From Cryobacterium inferilacus (GTDB lineage: Bacteria; Actinomycetota; Actinomycetes; Actinomycetales; Microbacteriaceae): 64,000 bases of DNA. Location of the stretch: contig NZ_JAIEUL010000006.1 in the NCBI RefSeq assembly GCF_019599185.1, positions 1-64,000 on the forward strand, read 5' to 3'. A program made the translations under genes and the position numbers. Below, in pieces: positions 1-9,008 of the stretch; position 1 is the stretch's first letter, and every line of letters starts with the position of its first letter. The notes below the pieces were generated by a model. It worked only from the letters and a program-made list of their open reading frames with translations. It made no database searches and was not told the DNA's origin.

Positions 1-72
1 ACCTTCAACACCGACGCCGTCGCCGACCAGCTCCTCGTCGGCATCGCCACCATCACCGTCAACACCAAGTAA
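1..72 (+). CDS. 3' end of an unidentified protein (partial)
   Basis: An open frame runs from the window edge to a TAA stop at 70-72 and encodes the last 23 residues of a protein, with alternating hydrophobic/polar residues ending ITVNTK. Codon third positions are almost all G or C, as in the genes around it, and a strong terminator follows 38 nt later, which supports a real gene end. The piece is too short to assign a family; the beta-strand-like ending would fit a secreted or surface protein, but that is only a guess. Confidence 0.6.
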   Translation, partial: TFNTDAVADQLLVGIATITVNTK

Positions 73-110
73 CACCCACACCACACCCCGCAGCACAACC
101 GCTGCACACG

Positions 111-142
111 AAAACGGCCGAGCACCCGCTCGGCCGTTTTTC
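111..142 (+). terminator. Rho-independent terminator
   Basis: Perfect 13-bp inverted repeat (arms 111-123 and 128-140, starting aaaacggccg) with a 4-nt loop. The stem ends in a run of T on the plus strand and begins with a run of A, so it could act in both directions. It lies just downstream of the partial gene ending at 72. The following 165 nt up to 308 hold no gene that I can see. Confidence 0.85.
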
Positions 143-307
143 GCGCCCCCGCACGCAGCCGCAACCCCGCTCTCGCGAAACGGGCGCGGCAACGGCCGCG
201 GGAGAGGGCTCCGGGTAGATTCCCCGGAAAGGTCGCCTACCCTCGTAGAAAGGGGTCGCGGTGGCCACCGACCGATTTGACTGGCTAGGAACGGGAGACC
301 GATCACC

Positions 308-1891
308 ATGACCGCCCCCACCAGCACGGCAGTTCGGCCCGAGATCGTGCGCGCCGGCCGCATCCCGGTCAAACGGGGATACCGGGACGCCCTGATGGTC
401 GGCCTGTTCGGCACCCTGCTCACCCTGGCCTGGTCCTGGCAGGCGTCGCTCTGGTTCGATGAGGCCGCGACGGTCTCGGCCACCATGCGCAGCTGGCCCG
501 AAATGTGGCGGATGCTGCAGACCATCGACGCTGTGCACGGCCTGTACTACGCCGGAATGCACCTGTGGTTCGACCTGGTCGGCTACACCCCGTTCACCCT
601 GCGCCTCCCCAGCGCCGTCGCGGTGGGCATTGCCGCCGCCTTGACGGTGCTGCTGGTGCGCTCCCGGGCCTCCCGCCGCACCGCCGTGCTGGCCGGGATC
701 GCCTTCTGCCTGCTGCCCAGGGTCACCTGGATGGGCGCCGAGGGACGGTCGTACGCGCTGACGGCGGCCCTCGCGGTGACGATGACCCTGGTCTTCCTGG
801 CCGCCTGGCGCCGTGGCCCCGCGCCCCGGCGCATCCGCTTGGTGTGGTGGGCGCTCTACGGCGCGACCGCCATCGTCGGCACGGTGACGTTCATCTACCT
901 GGCCTTCCTGGTCGCCGCCCACGGCGTGACCGCCCTGTGGATGCTGTGGCTGGGGCGGCGCGACCGGCTCGTGCGTTCGTCTGTGCTCGGTTGGGCCCTG
1001 GGCGCCGGCGCCGCCGCCGTACTGCTGCTGCCCTTCGCCCTGAGCGTGGTGCGGCAGTCCGGCCAGGTGAGCTGGATCGCGCCGATCAGCTGGGGCAGTT
1101 GGCGGGGGGTCTTCGTCACCCAGTGGTTCTACCTGAATCCGCTGTTCGCGGTGGCGGGCTGGGCGCTGGTCGTCGTCGGGCTGGCCACCCTGGTCATCAC
1201 CGGACGCCGACTCGGGCGAGACCGCTCTGCCGGCGCCGGTGCCGGCGACCGGAACCCGTCCCTCCTGGCGGTCGCCCTGCCCTGGCTGGTGGTGCCGACC
1301 CTCGGCGTGATCGGCGTCTCCGCGCTGGTGTCGCCGTTGTACTCCCCGCGGTATCTCACCTTCTGCGCTCCCGCCGTGGCCATCCTGATCGGCGTCGGCC
1401 TCGACGCGCTGCGGCGCCGCTGGCTGATCGTGGTCGCGCTGGTGGCGCTGGTCGGCCTGGCCGCACCGCAGTTCGTGGCGCAACGGCAGCCAGAGGCCAA
1501 ACAGAATTCGTCCTGGAGCGAGGTCGCCGACCTCATCGCCGGCGAGCGCGCTGCGCACCGCGACGAGAACGCCGCCATCATCTACGGGCCGGTGCGACAG
1601 CATCCGTCGGCCACCACCCGGGTGATCGCGTATTCGTACCCGGATGCCTTCGCCGGGCTGATCGACGTGAAGCTGAAGACTCCGGCCGCCCAGAGCGGCG
1701 GCCTGTGGGAGACCCGCTACCCGCTGGACGAGGTCACGCACCGGTTCGTCGGCGTCGACGCGGTCTGGCTGGTCACCAGCGACAAGCAGGACTGGCGGCC
1801 GAGTGTCACAGAGAAGATGGCCGCCCTGGGCTACCGCCTGGTCGAGGAATGGGGACTGACCGGGGTGAACGTGCTCCGTTACGAACGGTGA
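308..1891 (+). CDS. GT-C fold membrane glycosyltransferase (GT39-like)
   Basis: Polytopic membrane protein of 527 aa. After the first membrane helix (about 28-48) comes an acidic pair in WFDEAATV (D51, E52), the position of the catalytic Asp in the first extracytoplasmic loop of GT-C enzymes that use polyprenyl-phosphate sugars. Roughly ten hydrophobic segments follow, then a soluble C-terminal domain from about residue 395. A GGGAG ribosome site precedes the ATG. Its end overlaps the end of the opposing GT87-like gene by 86 nt. By family it should transfer a lipid-linked sugar at the outer membrane face; donor and acceptor cannot be read from sequence. Confidence 0.75.
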   Translation: MTAPTSTAVRPEIVRAGRIPVKRGYRDALMVGLFGTLLTLAWSWQASLWFDEAATVSATMRSWPEMWRMLQTIDAVHGLYYAGMHLWFDLVGYTPFTLRLPSAVAVGIAAALTVLLVRSRASRRTAVLAGIAFCLLPRVTWMGAEGRSYALTAALAVTMTLVFLAAWRRGPAPRRIRLVWWALYGATAIVGTVTFIYLAFLVAAHGVTALWMLWLGRRDRLVRSSVLGWALGAGAAAVLLLPFALSVVRQSGQVSWIAPISWGSWRGVFVTQWFYLNPLFAVAGWALVVVGLATLVITGRRLGRDRSAGAGAGDRNPSLLAVALPWLVVPTLGVIGVSALVSPLYSPRYLTFCAPAVAILIGVGLDALRRRWLIVVALVALVGLAAPQFVAQRQPEAKQNSSWSEVADLIAGERAAHRDENAAIIYGPVRQHPSATTRVIAYSYPDAFAGLIDVKLKTPAAQSGGLWETRYPLDEVTHRFVGVDAVWLVTSDKQDWRPSVTEKMAALGYRLVEEWGLTGVNVLRYER

Positions 1892-3206
1892 GCGTCACGA
1901 CGACGATGATCACCAGCGCGATCAGCAGCGACACCCGCGTCACAGTGAGTGAAGGCACCAGCAGCCGCACGGTGAGGGCGAGCGGGATGGCCAACCATTC
2001 CCAGCGTCCGCTGAGCGCGATGAACGGCACCAGCAGCAGCGCGTACCAGGGGTAGCGCGGGCTGAGCACCAGGAGGGTGCCGCCGATCATGACGAGCTGG
2101 CCGAGCCAGGGACTGTCGGGGTCGGTCTTCCAGATCGTGACAACCGCCAGAGCGGCCAGCAGGATCGCCGACACCACGATCGCCGAGCCGCCCGGTGCGA
2201 TCAGCGACACCAGGGCGAACCTGGAGCCGTCCTCGTACCCCTCCTCGGAGAGGTACCCGGGCAGGTAGCCGAGCACACCGATCCCGGTGGACAGCACATA
2301 CGGCACGTACAGCACCAGGAAGGTGACGACCGCGGCCAGCACGACCTTCCAGCCCTGCCTCTTCAGCATGGCCGGCGCGGCGATGACCGGGATGAGTTTG
2401 ACCCCGATGGCCACGCCGAGCATGACGCCGCCGCGCAGGTACTTGCCGCTGCTGACCCAGAACGCGGCGGCGAGAACGAAGGCGACGCCGAGCAGGTCGA
2501 CGTGCGAATTGGTGATCCCCTCCGTGGCCACCAGCGGACACCAGGCCCAGAGTGCCGCGTGCCGCTGGTCGAGGCCGCGCCGGCCAAGCCCGACCAGCAG
2601 CATCCCGGTGATGCCGACGCACAGCAGCAGGCCGGTCAGCTGCAGCGGCCAATACTCCGCGTCCGAGCCGACCACGGCGCGAACGGCGGCGAAGTAGATC
2701 TCGGATGCCGGCGGATAGATCGTGGGCACCGTGGTGCGGTTGAGCGCTGAACACAGCAAGCCCCGCTCGTCTCGGTCGACGGTCGCGATGCGTTCGCCCA
2801 CGCAGGCCGGCTCGCCGGCGACGGTCTCGGTGGCGGGGAACAGCCAGTCCGGCCGGAGGTCGTCGAGCCTCGCGTCAGCGGGCACGTAGGCGTACGGCGA
2901 GATTCCGGCGTTCTGGACGATGCCGTCCCAGGCGTACCGGGCGGAATCCGTGCTGGTGTTCGGCGGCCCGACCATGGCGGCCCCGCCCAGCACCACTGAG
3001 CCGGCCAGTACCAGCACCACCACCGCCCTGCCCTCGACCCGGCGCAGAGCCAGCACGGCCGCGGCGAAGAGCGCCCAGAGCACCAGGGTGCCCACGAGCA
3101 GCGGCACCGTGTCCCGCACCGGACGGAACAGGTCGAAGGTCAGCACCAGGACCGCGGTGAGGGCGGTGCTGGCCGCCAGGAGAGCCGAAACGACGAAGGT
3201 GCGCAC
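1806..3206 (-). CDS. GT87-like (DUF2029) membrane glycosyltransferase
   Basis: 466-aa polytopic protein starting at a GTG behind a GAGG motif. After the first helices it carries an extracytoplasmic segment with the DUF2029/GT87 pattern (DSARYAWDGIVQNAG then SPYAY) and two Cys in the next loop (residues about 138 and 152), followed by about eight more hydrophobic helices and a basic C-terminal tail. Actinobacterial GT87 proteins include polyprenyl-phosphate-mannose-dependent alpha-mannosyltransferases acting on lipoglycans, so a role in surface glycan assembly is likely; the exact linkage is unknown. It converges on, and overlaps by 86 nt, the upstream GT-C gene. Confidence 0.75.
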   Translation of the reverse strand: MRTFVVSALLAASTALTAVLVLTFDLFRPVRDTVPLLVGTLVLWALFAAAVLALRRVEGRAVVVLVLAGSVVLGGAAMVGPPNTSTDSARYAWDGIVQNAGISPYAYVPADARLDDLRPDWLFPATETVAGEPACVGERIATVDRDERGLLCSALNRTTVPTIYPPASEIYFAAVRAVVGSDAEYWPLQLTGLLLCVGITGMLLVGLGRRGLDQRHAALWAWCPLVATEGITNSHVDLLGVAFVLAAAFWVSSGKYLRGGVMLGVAIGVKLIPVIAAPAMLKRQGWKVVLAAVVTFLVLYVPYVLSTGIGVLGYLPGYLSEEGYEDGSRFALVSLIAPGGSAIVVSAILLAALAVVTIWKTDPDSPWLGQLVMIGGTLLVLSPRYPWYALLLVPFIALSGRWEWLAIPLALTVRLLVPSLTVTRVSLLIALVIIVVVTLTVRNGARSPRSVPIPRPGGSPGRPSSL

Positions 3207-3300
3207 CCTGCCATCCTCCCCGAGTCGCGGCGCCCCCGCTGACCGGGCCGCTCGGCGTCAGTGAACCGTAAGGATTCGGGGCACCTCGCTGGGCGCGGAA

Positions 3301-4584
3301 GTGATGGAATGGACTATGCGCCGATTGATGTTCGAGGCCAGGGCCCAGCTCGCCTCACCGGTGCGGAATCCGCGCATGGCCACCGTCATCGGTCGCCTGC
3401 TCGGGCTGGCGTTCCTGCTCTGTTTCGGCACCGGCCTGTACAGCCATTTCCTGCAACAGCCGCTGGCCTGGATGACCTTCCCCACCCGGCCCGCCCGGCT
3501 CTACCAGTTCACGCAGGGCACCCACATCGTGGCCGGGATCGCCTGCTTCCCCCTGCTGCTGGCCAAGCTCTACGTCGTCTTCCCCCAGTTGTTCCAGTAT
3601 CCGCCGGTGACGTCGTTCAAGAACTTCCTGGAGCGGGCGTCGATCGCGCTCTTCGTCGGCGCGTCCCTGGTGGAGATCACCATCGGCCTGCTCAACACCT
3701 ACCAGTGGTACCCGTTCCCGTTCCCGTTCAAGCAGGTGCACTTCGCGTTGGCCTTCGTGATCATCGGGTCGCTGATCATCCACATCGGGGTGAAACTTCC
3801 CCTGATCATGGCGCACTGGCGGGCCGCGCCCACCCCGGAGTCCGATGAGCGACACCCCGTGGACACCGGCGTGGTGGCGACGGTGACTACGGCCGCGGTG
3901 AACACGGCGGAGGGACTGCCGCGCACCAGGGGGGTGACCGGACGCCTGCTCCGCTACATCGATTCGACGCCCGCACTGCCGGCGCGCACCAGCCGTCGCG
4001 GATTCCTCGCCACCGTGGCGCTGGGTGTCGCTGCCGTGGTCGGGCTCACCGCCGGTCAGACCTTCGCACCACTGGACGCCCTCAACGTGTTCGGTCCGCG
4101 CAAGAAGGGCGTCGGCCAGCAGGGCGTTCCCGTCAACCGCACCTCCGCACAGGCCGGCGTGGGCAGCACGGCCCTGGCGGCCGACTGGGTGCTGACCCTG
4201 ATGCTCGGCGGCACCGAGCGTTCCTTCAGCCGTGCCGAGCTGCTCGCGCTGCCGCAGACGGATGTGGACCTGCCGATTTCCTGCGTGGAGGGCTGGAGCC
4301 AGATGGCGTCGTGGCGCGGCGTGCGGCTGCGCGACCTGGTCGAGACGGCCGGCGGCTCCCCCACCACCGATCTGCGGCTGATCAGCCTCGAGCAGCGCGG
4401 CGGCTTCAAGCAGACCGAGATGGGGCATGAGTACGTGAGCGACCCGCTCACCCTGGTCGCCCTCGAGCTGAACGGCGAGACCCTCGACCTCGAGCACGGC
4501 TATCCGGCGCGCATGATCGCGCCGGGCCGGCCTGGCGTGCTGCAAACCAAATGGCTCAGCCGGATCGAGGCGATCGACGCGTGA
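3301..4584 (+). CDS. Cytochrome b-like/molybdopterin oxidoreductase fusion with internal Tat motif
   Basis: 427-aa fusion. The N-terminal half has four helices (about 29-50, 73-93, 112-131, 147-166) with His49, His75, His147 and His161 placed like haem ligands of b-type cytochromes. A linker ends in SRRGFL (231-236), a classic twin-arginine motif, directly before a fifth helix. The C-terminal domain (about 290-427) is a sulfite-oxidase-type molybdopterin fold with Cys328 in LPISCVEGW as the expected Mo ligand. This matches the Streptomyces Sco3746 class, whose helices insert by Sec and whose last helix and cofactor domain are moved by Tat. Substrate unknown. The start is GTG 3301 or ATG 3316. 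It overlaps the next gene by 4 nt (GTGA). Confidence 0.85.
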   Translation: MMEWTMRRLMFEARAQLASPVRNPRMATVIGRLLGLAFLLCFGTGLYSHFLQQPLAWMTFPTRPARLYQFTQGTHIVAGIACFPLLLAKLYVVFPQLFQYPPVTSFKNFLERASIALFVGASLVEITIGLLNTYQWYPFPFPFKQVHFALAFVIIGSLIIHIGVKLPLIMAHWRAAPTPESDERHPVDTGVVATVTTAAVNTAEGLPRTRGVTGRLLRYIDSTPALPARTSRRGFLATVALGVAAVVGLTAGQTFAPLDALNVFGPRKKGVGQQGVPVNRTSAQAGVGSTALAADWVLTLMLGGTERSFSRAELLALPQTDVDLPISCVEGWSQMASWRGVRLRDLVETAGGSPTTDLRLISLEQRGGFKQTEMGHEYVSDPLTLVALELNGETLDLEHGYPARMIAPGRPGVLQTKWLSRIEAIDA

Positions 4585-5072
4585 ACACCACATACACCGC
4601 CCCCGTGCTGCCCTCGCGGCGGATGTTCGCCATCCGGCTGGCCCTGATCATCGCCGGCGTGCTCGTGCTCGCCGTCGGCGCGTATGTGCTGGTCGACAGC
4701 GTTGCCCTGCGTCGCCTGCCGGGGCTGGCGTTGTGGATCGGCGCGGCCATCGTGCTGCACGATGCCGTGATCTCCCCGGTGGTGTTCGGGCTCGGCATAC
4801 TCACCCGGCGGGCGGGGCACAGGCTGGCCGGCGGCATCATCGTGACGGTGCAGGCCGTGATCGTGCTGGGCTCGCTGATGACTCTGATCGTGCTGCCGGC
4901 CATCGTCGCGCAGCGGATCGGGCCGAAGAATCCGACCATCCTCCCGCTGGACTATGCGCTGAACCTGGGCCTGTTCTGGCTGGCCCTCGCGGTCGGCGGC
5001 GCGCTGCTCGCGGTCTGGCTCTACCTGCGCACCAGGCGGGCGAACCAGCGTCCGTCCCGGCTCCAGTCCTGA
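4581..5072 (+). CDS. Small polytopic membrane protein, function unknown
   Basis: 163 aa starting at a GTG that overlaps the preceding stop (GTGA), so it is translationally coupled to the molybdoenzyme and probably functions with it. About four hydrophobic segments (15-35, 47-67, 82-103, 125-150) and a basic C-terminus (RTRRANQRPSR). No catalytic motif was recognised. Its 3' end overlaps the opposing methyltransferase gene by 52 nt. It may assist insertion or electron transfer of the upstream protein, an inference from coupling only. Confidence 0.75.
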   Translation: MNTTYTAPVLPSRRMFAIRLALIIAGVLVLAVGAYVLVDSVALRRLPGLALWIGAAIVLHDAVISPVVFGLGILTRRAGHRLAGGIIVTVQAVIVLGSLMTLIVLPAIVAQRIGPKNPTILPLDYALNLGLFWLALAVGGALLAVWLYLRTRRANQRPSRLQS

Positions 5073-5713
5073 GCGACCCGCAGACCGCACAACTCAGCGC
5101 GCTCCCGCAGGGCGACGATGCCGATTTCGGCCCACGGGAACACGTCACTCCGGCGCCCCTGGGCGTCTTCGATGGTGCCCTCGTATGCGTGGTCCTTCTC
5201 GGCGTCCTGGCTGACCTCGACGATCACGGCGCCGTCCGCGGAGAGAAGCTGCGCACAGCGTTCCAGCAGGGCGCCGGGGTCTCCGCCGATGCCGATATTG
5301 CCGTCGAGGAGCAACGCGGTTCCCCAGCCGCCCTCGAGCGGCACGGTCTCGAAGACCGATTGATTGAAGACCGTCAGCCCCGCCGCCGTGGCGATCCGCA
5401 CCGCGGCGGGTGAGACGTCAACGCCCGCGGCCGACAGACCGAGATCCATGGCGGCGCGGATCATCCGGCCGGGACCGCAGCCGATGTCGAGAACGGGGCC
5501 GAGGGCATCCGCGAGGAGCTCCAGGTCGGTGGCGTCGGCGTCTGCGCTCCACCGGCCGGTGTCCATCGGTGCCGCGGCGGGCTGGTGCGTGGTGCCGTGC
5601 GTCAGGTAGAGCACCGTGGACTCGGTCTGCAGCGCGGCGGCGTACGGTTCGGTGCCGCCGGACCCGAAGGTGCGGGGCGCGTCGAGGTCTGACCGGCCGG
5701 AGAGCAGCGTCAT
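5021..5713 (-). CDS. Class I SAM-dependent methyltransferase
   Basis: 230 aa with motif I VLDIGCGPGRM at about residues 73-83 and a following acidic VDVSP strand, the usual SAM-binding elements of the class I fold, and a later IVEVSQD strand. The N-terminal 65 residues are variable and may select the acceptor. It is the last gene of a tightly coupled operon with the DUF2064 protein and GT2 enzyme (4-nt overlap with the former). Position and partners suggest modification of a glycosylated or lipid intermediate, but there is no direct substrate evidence. Alternative: a small-molecule methyltransferase. Confidence 0.8.
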   Translation of the reverse strand: MTLLSGRSDLDAPRTFGSGGTEPYAAALQTESTVLYLTHGTTHQPAAAPMDTGRWSADADATDLELLADALGPVLDIGCGPGRMIRAAMDLGLSAAGVDVSPAAVRIATAAGLTVFNQSVFETVPLEGGWGTALLLDGNIGIGGDPGALLERCAQLLSADGAVIVEVSQDAEKDHAYEGTIEDAQGRRSDVFPWAEIGIVALRERAELCGLRVAQDWSRDGRWFARLVRR

Positions 5714-6351
5714 CGGCGTGCTCCGCTCGGCACGGCCGCGCCGAAGCCGGCCAGGGTCGCCGCGAATCGGCCAGAGGGCGCGATGGCGGCGACCTCGTAG
5801 GCATCCTCGATGTGATCGACGTCGGTGAGGGTCGGCAGGAAGCGCACGGTCAGGCCGGCGGCTCTGAGCCTGTCGAGTTGGCGTTGCCCGGTATCGTCGC
5901 GCGACATGGGCACACCGCGGATCAGGTCGCCATCCGGCTCACGCAGGGCGAGAGCCCAGAATCCGCCGTCTGCGGCGGGGCCGAACCAGGCGTCGACGTC
6001 GTCGGGCCAGGGCGCGAAGATCGGGGCCAGAACCGCGGCCGAGACCTGCGGTGTGTCCATTCCGATGAGCACGGCGGGCTCGGTGCAGCCGTCGAAGATG
6101 GCGCCAAGGCGCTCATCGAGCGCACCGGCCACCTGCGGAACCAGGTCGTAGCCGGCAGCGGCACTCGGCGGAACCTGTCCGTCGAACGCGAGCACCCGCC
6201 GGGTGGCCGGCAGCGTCGCCACGGCGACGAGGGTGTCATCGAGGCTGGCGGCGGCCAGCAGTGCGGCCTGCTCGAGGCTGAGCGGCGGGTGCAGTCTGGT
6301 CTTCACCTTGCCTGGCAGGCATTCCTTGGCGATCACGATCAGGGTGGTCAT
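5710..6351 (-). CDS. DUF2064 / TIGR04282-type nucleotidyl- or glycosyltransferase
   Basis: 213 aa with the N-terminal signature IVIAKECLPGKVKTRL, typical of DUF2064 proteins, which share the GT-A/CofC-like fold, and a central LIGMDTPQ segment corresponding to the D-x-P acidic site. The family is often labelled 'rSAM/selenodomain-associated transferase 1' and has no settled reaction. AAGGAGG precedes the ATG with good spacing. It overlaps the GT2 gene before it and the methyltransferase gene after it by 4 nt each, so the three are made together. Likely cytoplasmic and nucleotide-sugar or nucleotide handling; substrate unknown. Confidence 0.8.
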   Translation of the reverse strand: MTTLIVIAKECLPGKVKTRLHPPLSLEQAALLAAASLDDTLVAVATLPATRRVLAFDGQVPPSAAAGYDLVPQVAGALDERLGAIFDGCTEPAVLIGMDTPQVSAAVLAPIFAPWPDDVDAWFGPAADGGFWALALREPDGDLIRGVPMSRDDTGQRQLDRLRAAGLTVRFLPTLTDVDHIEDAYEVAAIAPSGRFAATLAGFGAAVPSGARR

Positions 6352-7016
6352 CGTCTGGCCTCCTTGAGCAGTCTGGACATGTCACCGATGGCGGTGAGGG
6401 TGCCCCGGACGGTGCCGGTCACCTTGCTGCGGCCCACCCTCGGTGCGTACGGCGTGTCGACCTCGCGAATGCGCCAGCCACGCTCGGCTGCCTTGAGGAA
6501 GACCTCGAGGGGGTAACCGCTGCGTCGGTCCTGGAGGTCGAGGGAGAGGAGGTCCTCGCGCCGGGCGGCCCGCATCGGGCCCAAGTCGTAAATGTTCACA
6601 CCAGTTATTCGGCGCAGTCGCCAGGAAAGAGTGGTATTTGCTATCCGGGCATGCAGCGGCCAGGATCCCGCCGCGGTCGGGCGCCGCCGGCCGAGCACCA
6701 GGTCGGCGTCATCGGCGGCCACTGGGTCCACCACCAGCGGCAGGTCGCGAGGGTCCATCGACGCGTCGGCATCGCAGAACGCCACGATCGGCGCGGTCGC
6801 GTGCACCAACCCCGCGTGGGCGGCGGCACCGAAACCGCGACGGGCTTCGTGCACCACGGTGGCGCCGGCGGCTCGGGCGACGTCGGCCGAACCGTCGGTT
6901 GAACCGTTATCGACGACGATCGCCCTGTACCCCGCCGGCAGTCGCTCCAGCAGCCACGGCAGGGCTCCGGCCTCGTTCAAACACGGCATCACGACATCGA
7001 CCTGGAACTTACTCAC
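6348..7016 (-). CDS. GT2-family glycosyltransferase
   Basis: 222 aa, GT-A fold. It begins VVMPCLNEAGALPWLLERLP, carries the nucleotide-binding VVDNGSTDGS motif at about 34-43 and the metal-binding CDADASMD at about 79-86. There is no membrane helix, so it is cytoplasmic. First gene of the GT2-DUF2064-methyltransferase operon, divergent from the response regulator, with which it shares a 100-nt promoter region. Homologues include polyprenol-phosphate sugar synthases, but the usual C-terminal membrane anchor is absent. Start GTG at 7016. Confidence 0.85.
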   Translation of the reverse strand: MSKFQVDVVMPCLNEAGALPWLLERLPAGYRAIVVDNGSTDGSADVARAAGATVVHEARRGFGAAAHAGLVHATAPIVAFCDADASMDPRDLPLVVDPVAADDADLVLGRRRPTAAGSWPLHARIANTTLSWRLRRITGVNIYDLGPMRAARREDLLSLDLQDRRSGYPLEVFLKAAERGWRIREVDTPYAPRVGRSKVTGTVRGTLTAIGDMSRLLKEARR

Positions 7017-7116
7017 CCCTCGACCCTATGTCGAGGCCGGAGGGCATTCGGTGCGCGAAACGTTACGGACTGCGGACGGATCACCAGGCGGGCGGCCGAG
7101 CGCATAACCTTCAAGG

Positions 7117-7878
7117 GTGAATCCCCCGCCCAACCAGACACTGGCCGACGTGCCCCGCCGTATCCTGGTCATCGATGATGACCCGACGGTCTCCGAAATA
7201 GTCTGCCGGTATCTCAACGCGGCCGGTTTCCACGTTGACCAGGCTCAGGACGGTCCGACCGGTCTGAGCCGGGCCGAAGCCGACCGGCCGGACCTCGTCG
7301 TGCTCGACCGGATGCTCCCCGGCCTGGACGGGATCGAGATGTGCCGTCGGTTGAAGGCGACCTGGGCGGTGCCGGTGATCATGCTCACCGCACTGAACGA
7401 GGAAGAGGACCGGATCGATGGGCTCGAGGCGGGCGCTGACGACTATCTCGCCAAGCCGTTCTCGCCGCGAGAACTGGTGCTCAGAGTGCAGTCCGTGCTG
7501 CGCCGGAATCGTCCAGAACCTGTTGCCGGCGGTGCCACGGAGGTCGGGTCGTTCTCCCTCGACCTCACCGCGCACGAGGTGCGCATGAACGGTGTGCCGC
7601 TCGTGCTCACGGCGAGGGAGTTCGACCTGTTGGCCCATCTGATCGGGCATCCGCACCGGGCGTTGAGCCGGGAGGACCTGCTCAAGTCGGTGTGGGGCTG
7701 GGACTTCGGCGACCTGTCGACGGTCACCGTGCACGTGCGGCGGCTACGGGAGAAGATCGAGGCCGACCCGACCCGGCCGCGCCTGTTGAACACCGTGTGG
7801 GGAGTCGGTTACCGGTTCGACCCGGAGCCGCTGGTCGCTCCCGTGTCATTCCAGCCGGACGCAGGGGCCCAGCGGTGA
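7117..7878 (+). CDS. OmpR/PhoB-family response regulator
   Basis: 253 aa. Receiver domain (15-130) with the acidic cluster IDDDP at about 19-23, phosphoacceptor Asp64 in VVLDRMLPG, the conserved Thr in MLTAL and Lys in AKPFSP. A winged-helix DNA-binding domain (about 145-240) contains LTAREFDLLAHL and the recognition region TVTVHVRRLREKIE. Its stop overlaps the GTG of the histidine kinase, giving a coupled two-component pair. Divergence from the GT2 operon makes that operon the obvious candidate target. Start GTG 7117. Confidence 0.93.
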   Translation: MNPPPNQTLADVPRRILVIDDDPTVSEIVCRYLNAAGFHVDQAQDGPTGLSRAEADRPDLVVLDRMLPGLDGIEMCRRLKATWAVPVIMLTALNEEEDRIDGLEAGADDYLAKPFSPRELVLRVQSVLRRNRPEPVAGGATEVGSFSLDLTAHEVRMNGVPLVLTAREFDLLAHLIGHPHRALSREDLLKSVWGWDFGDLSTVTVHVRRLREKIEADPTRPRLLNTVWGVGYRFDPEPLVAPVSFQPDAGAQR

Positions 7879-9008
7879 ACGTCTCCGGTCTGGTCAGCGT
7901 GGTCGTGATCGCCCTGGCCAGTGCGATCATCGTCGGCGCGGTCGGCCTCATCACGCTGCGGCTGCTCGCCCGCTACTCCCTGGTGCTTCAGCTGTTGATC
8001 GTGGCCCTGGCCACGATTGTGTCCGTGGTCAGCGGGATGGCCGCGGCGGCGTCGCTGATGTACGTCTCTGAGCATGACCTGACGGTGTTCTACTTCGTGG
8101 CCGGCGTCGCCGGTCTCGTGTCGCTGCTCATGGCCGGCATCCTCGGGCGGGCGCTGGCCAAGGACAGCCGGCATCTCACCCTCGCCGCGGCGAGCCTCGG
8201 CAGCGGTGAGCCGCTGGCGTCGCCCGAACGGCACAGCAACACCGAATTCGCCGCCCTGGCCGGTCAGCTCGCCGCCACCGGGGCGCGGCTGCAGGAGCTG
8301 CGTGACCGCGAGGGCCGGATCGAGGCCTCCCGCCGGGATCTCGTCGCCTGGATCTCGCACGATCTGCGCACCCCGCTGGCCGGGATCCGGGCCATGGCGG
8401 AGGCGCTCGAAGACGACATGGTCGAGGACCCGGCCCGGTACCACCGGCAGATTCGCGGCCAGGTGGACAGGCTGTCCGGCATGGTGGATGACCTGTTCGA
8501 GCTGTCCCGCATCCACTCGGGCACGTTGCGCCTGCGGCTGAGCCAGGTGGCGCTGTACGACCTGATCAGTGACACCGTGGCTGATCTCGGTCCGGTGGCC
8601 AGGGAGAAGTCCCTCGACCTGCGTTTCGAGGGCGCGATGGGCCTGACGATCCGGGCGGATGCCGGTGAGCTGTCCCGCGCCGTCGGCAACCTCGTGATGA
8701 ACGCCGTGCAGCAGTCCTCGCCTGGCAGTGCCATCGTCGTGGCCGTCACCGAACACGACGACGGTCGGGCCGTCATCTCGGTGCAGGACGACGCGGGCGG
8801 GATCGACCCGGCCGACCTCGACCGGGTGTTCGAAGCGGGCTGGCGCGGCAGTGAACCGCGCACCCCGGCCGTGCTGCCGACGGAGCGTGGCCGGGCCGGC
8901 CTTGGCCTGGCCATCGTGGAGGGGATCGTGGCCGCCCACGGCGGCGAGGTCACCGTGCAGAATGTGGCCGGCGGCTGCCGGTTCGACCTCCTGCTGCCGG
9001 TGTCTTAG
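7875..9008 (+). CDS. Membrane sensor histidine kinase
   Basis: 377 aa starting at a GTG overlapping the regulator stop (GTGA). Three hydrophobic segments (about 5-30, 36-62, 71-92) with almost no extracytoplasmic domain, then a HAMP-like linker, HisKA with His162 in ISHDLRTPLAG, and HATPase_c with an N-box (GNLVMNAVQQSS), a G1 box (VQDDAGGI) and a C-terminal GLGLAIVEGIVAAHGG. The lack of an external sensor domain suggests it senses within the membrane or through a partner protein. It ends 4 nt into the opposing epimerase gene. Confidence 0.92.
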   Translation: MNVSGLVSVVVIALASAIIVGAVGLITLRLLARYSLVLQLLIVALATIVSVVSGMAAAASLMYVSEHDLTVFYFVAGVAGLVSLLMAGILGRALAKDSRHLTLAAASLGSGEPLASPERHSNTEFAALAGQLAATGARLQELRDREGRIEASRRDLVAWISHDLRTPLAGIRAMAEALEDDMVEDPARYHRQIRGQVDRLSGMVDDLFELSRIHSGTLRLRLSQVALYDLISDTVADLGPVAREKSLDLRFEGAMGLTIRADAGELSRAVGNLVMNAVQQSSPGSAIVVAVTEHDDGRAVISVQDDAGGIDPADLDRVFEAGWRGSEPRTPAVLPTERGRAGLGLAIVEGIVAAHGGEVTVQNVAGGCRFDLLLPVS

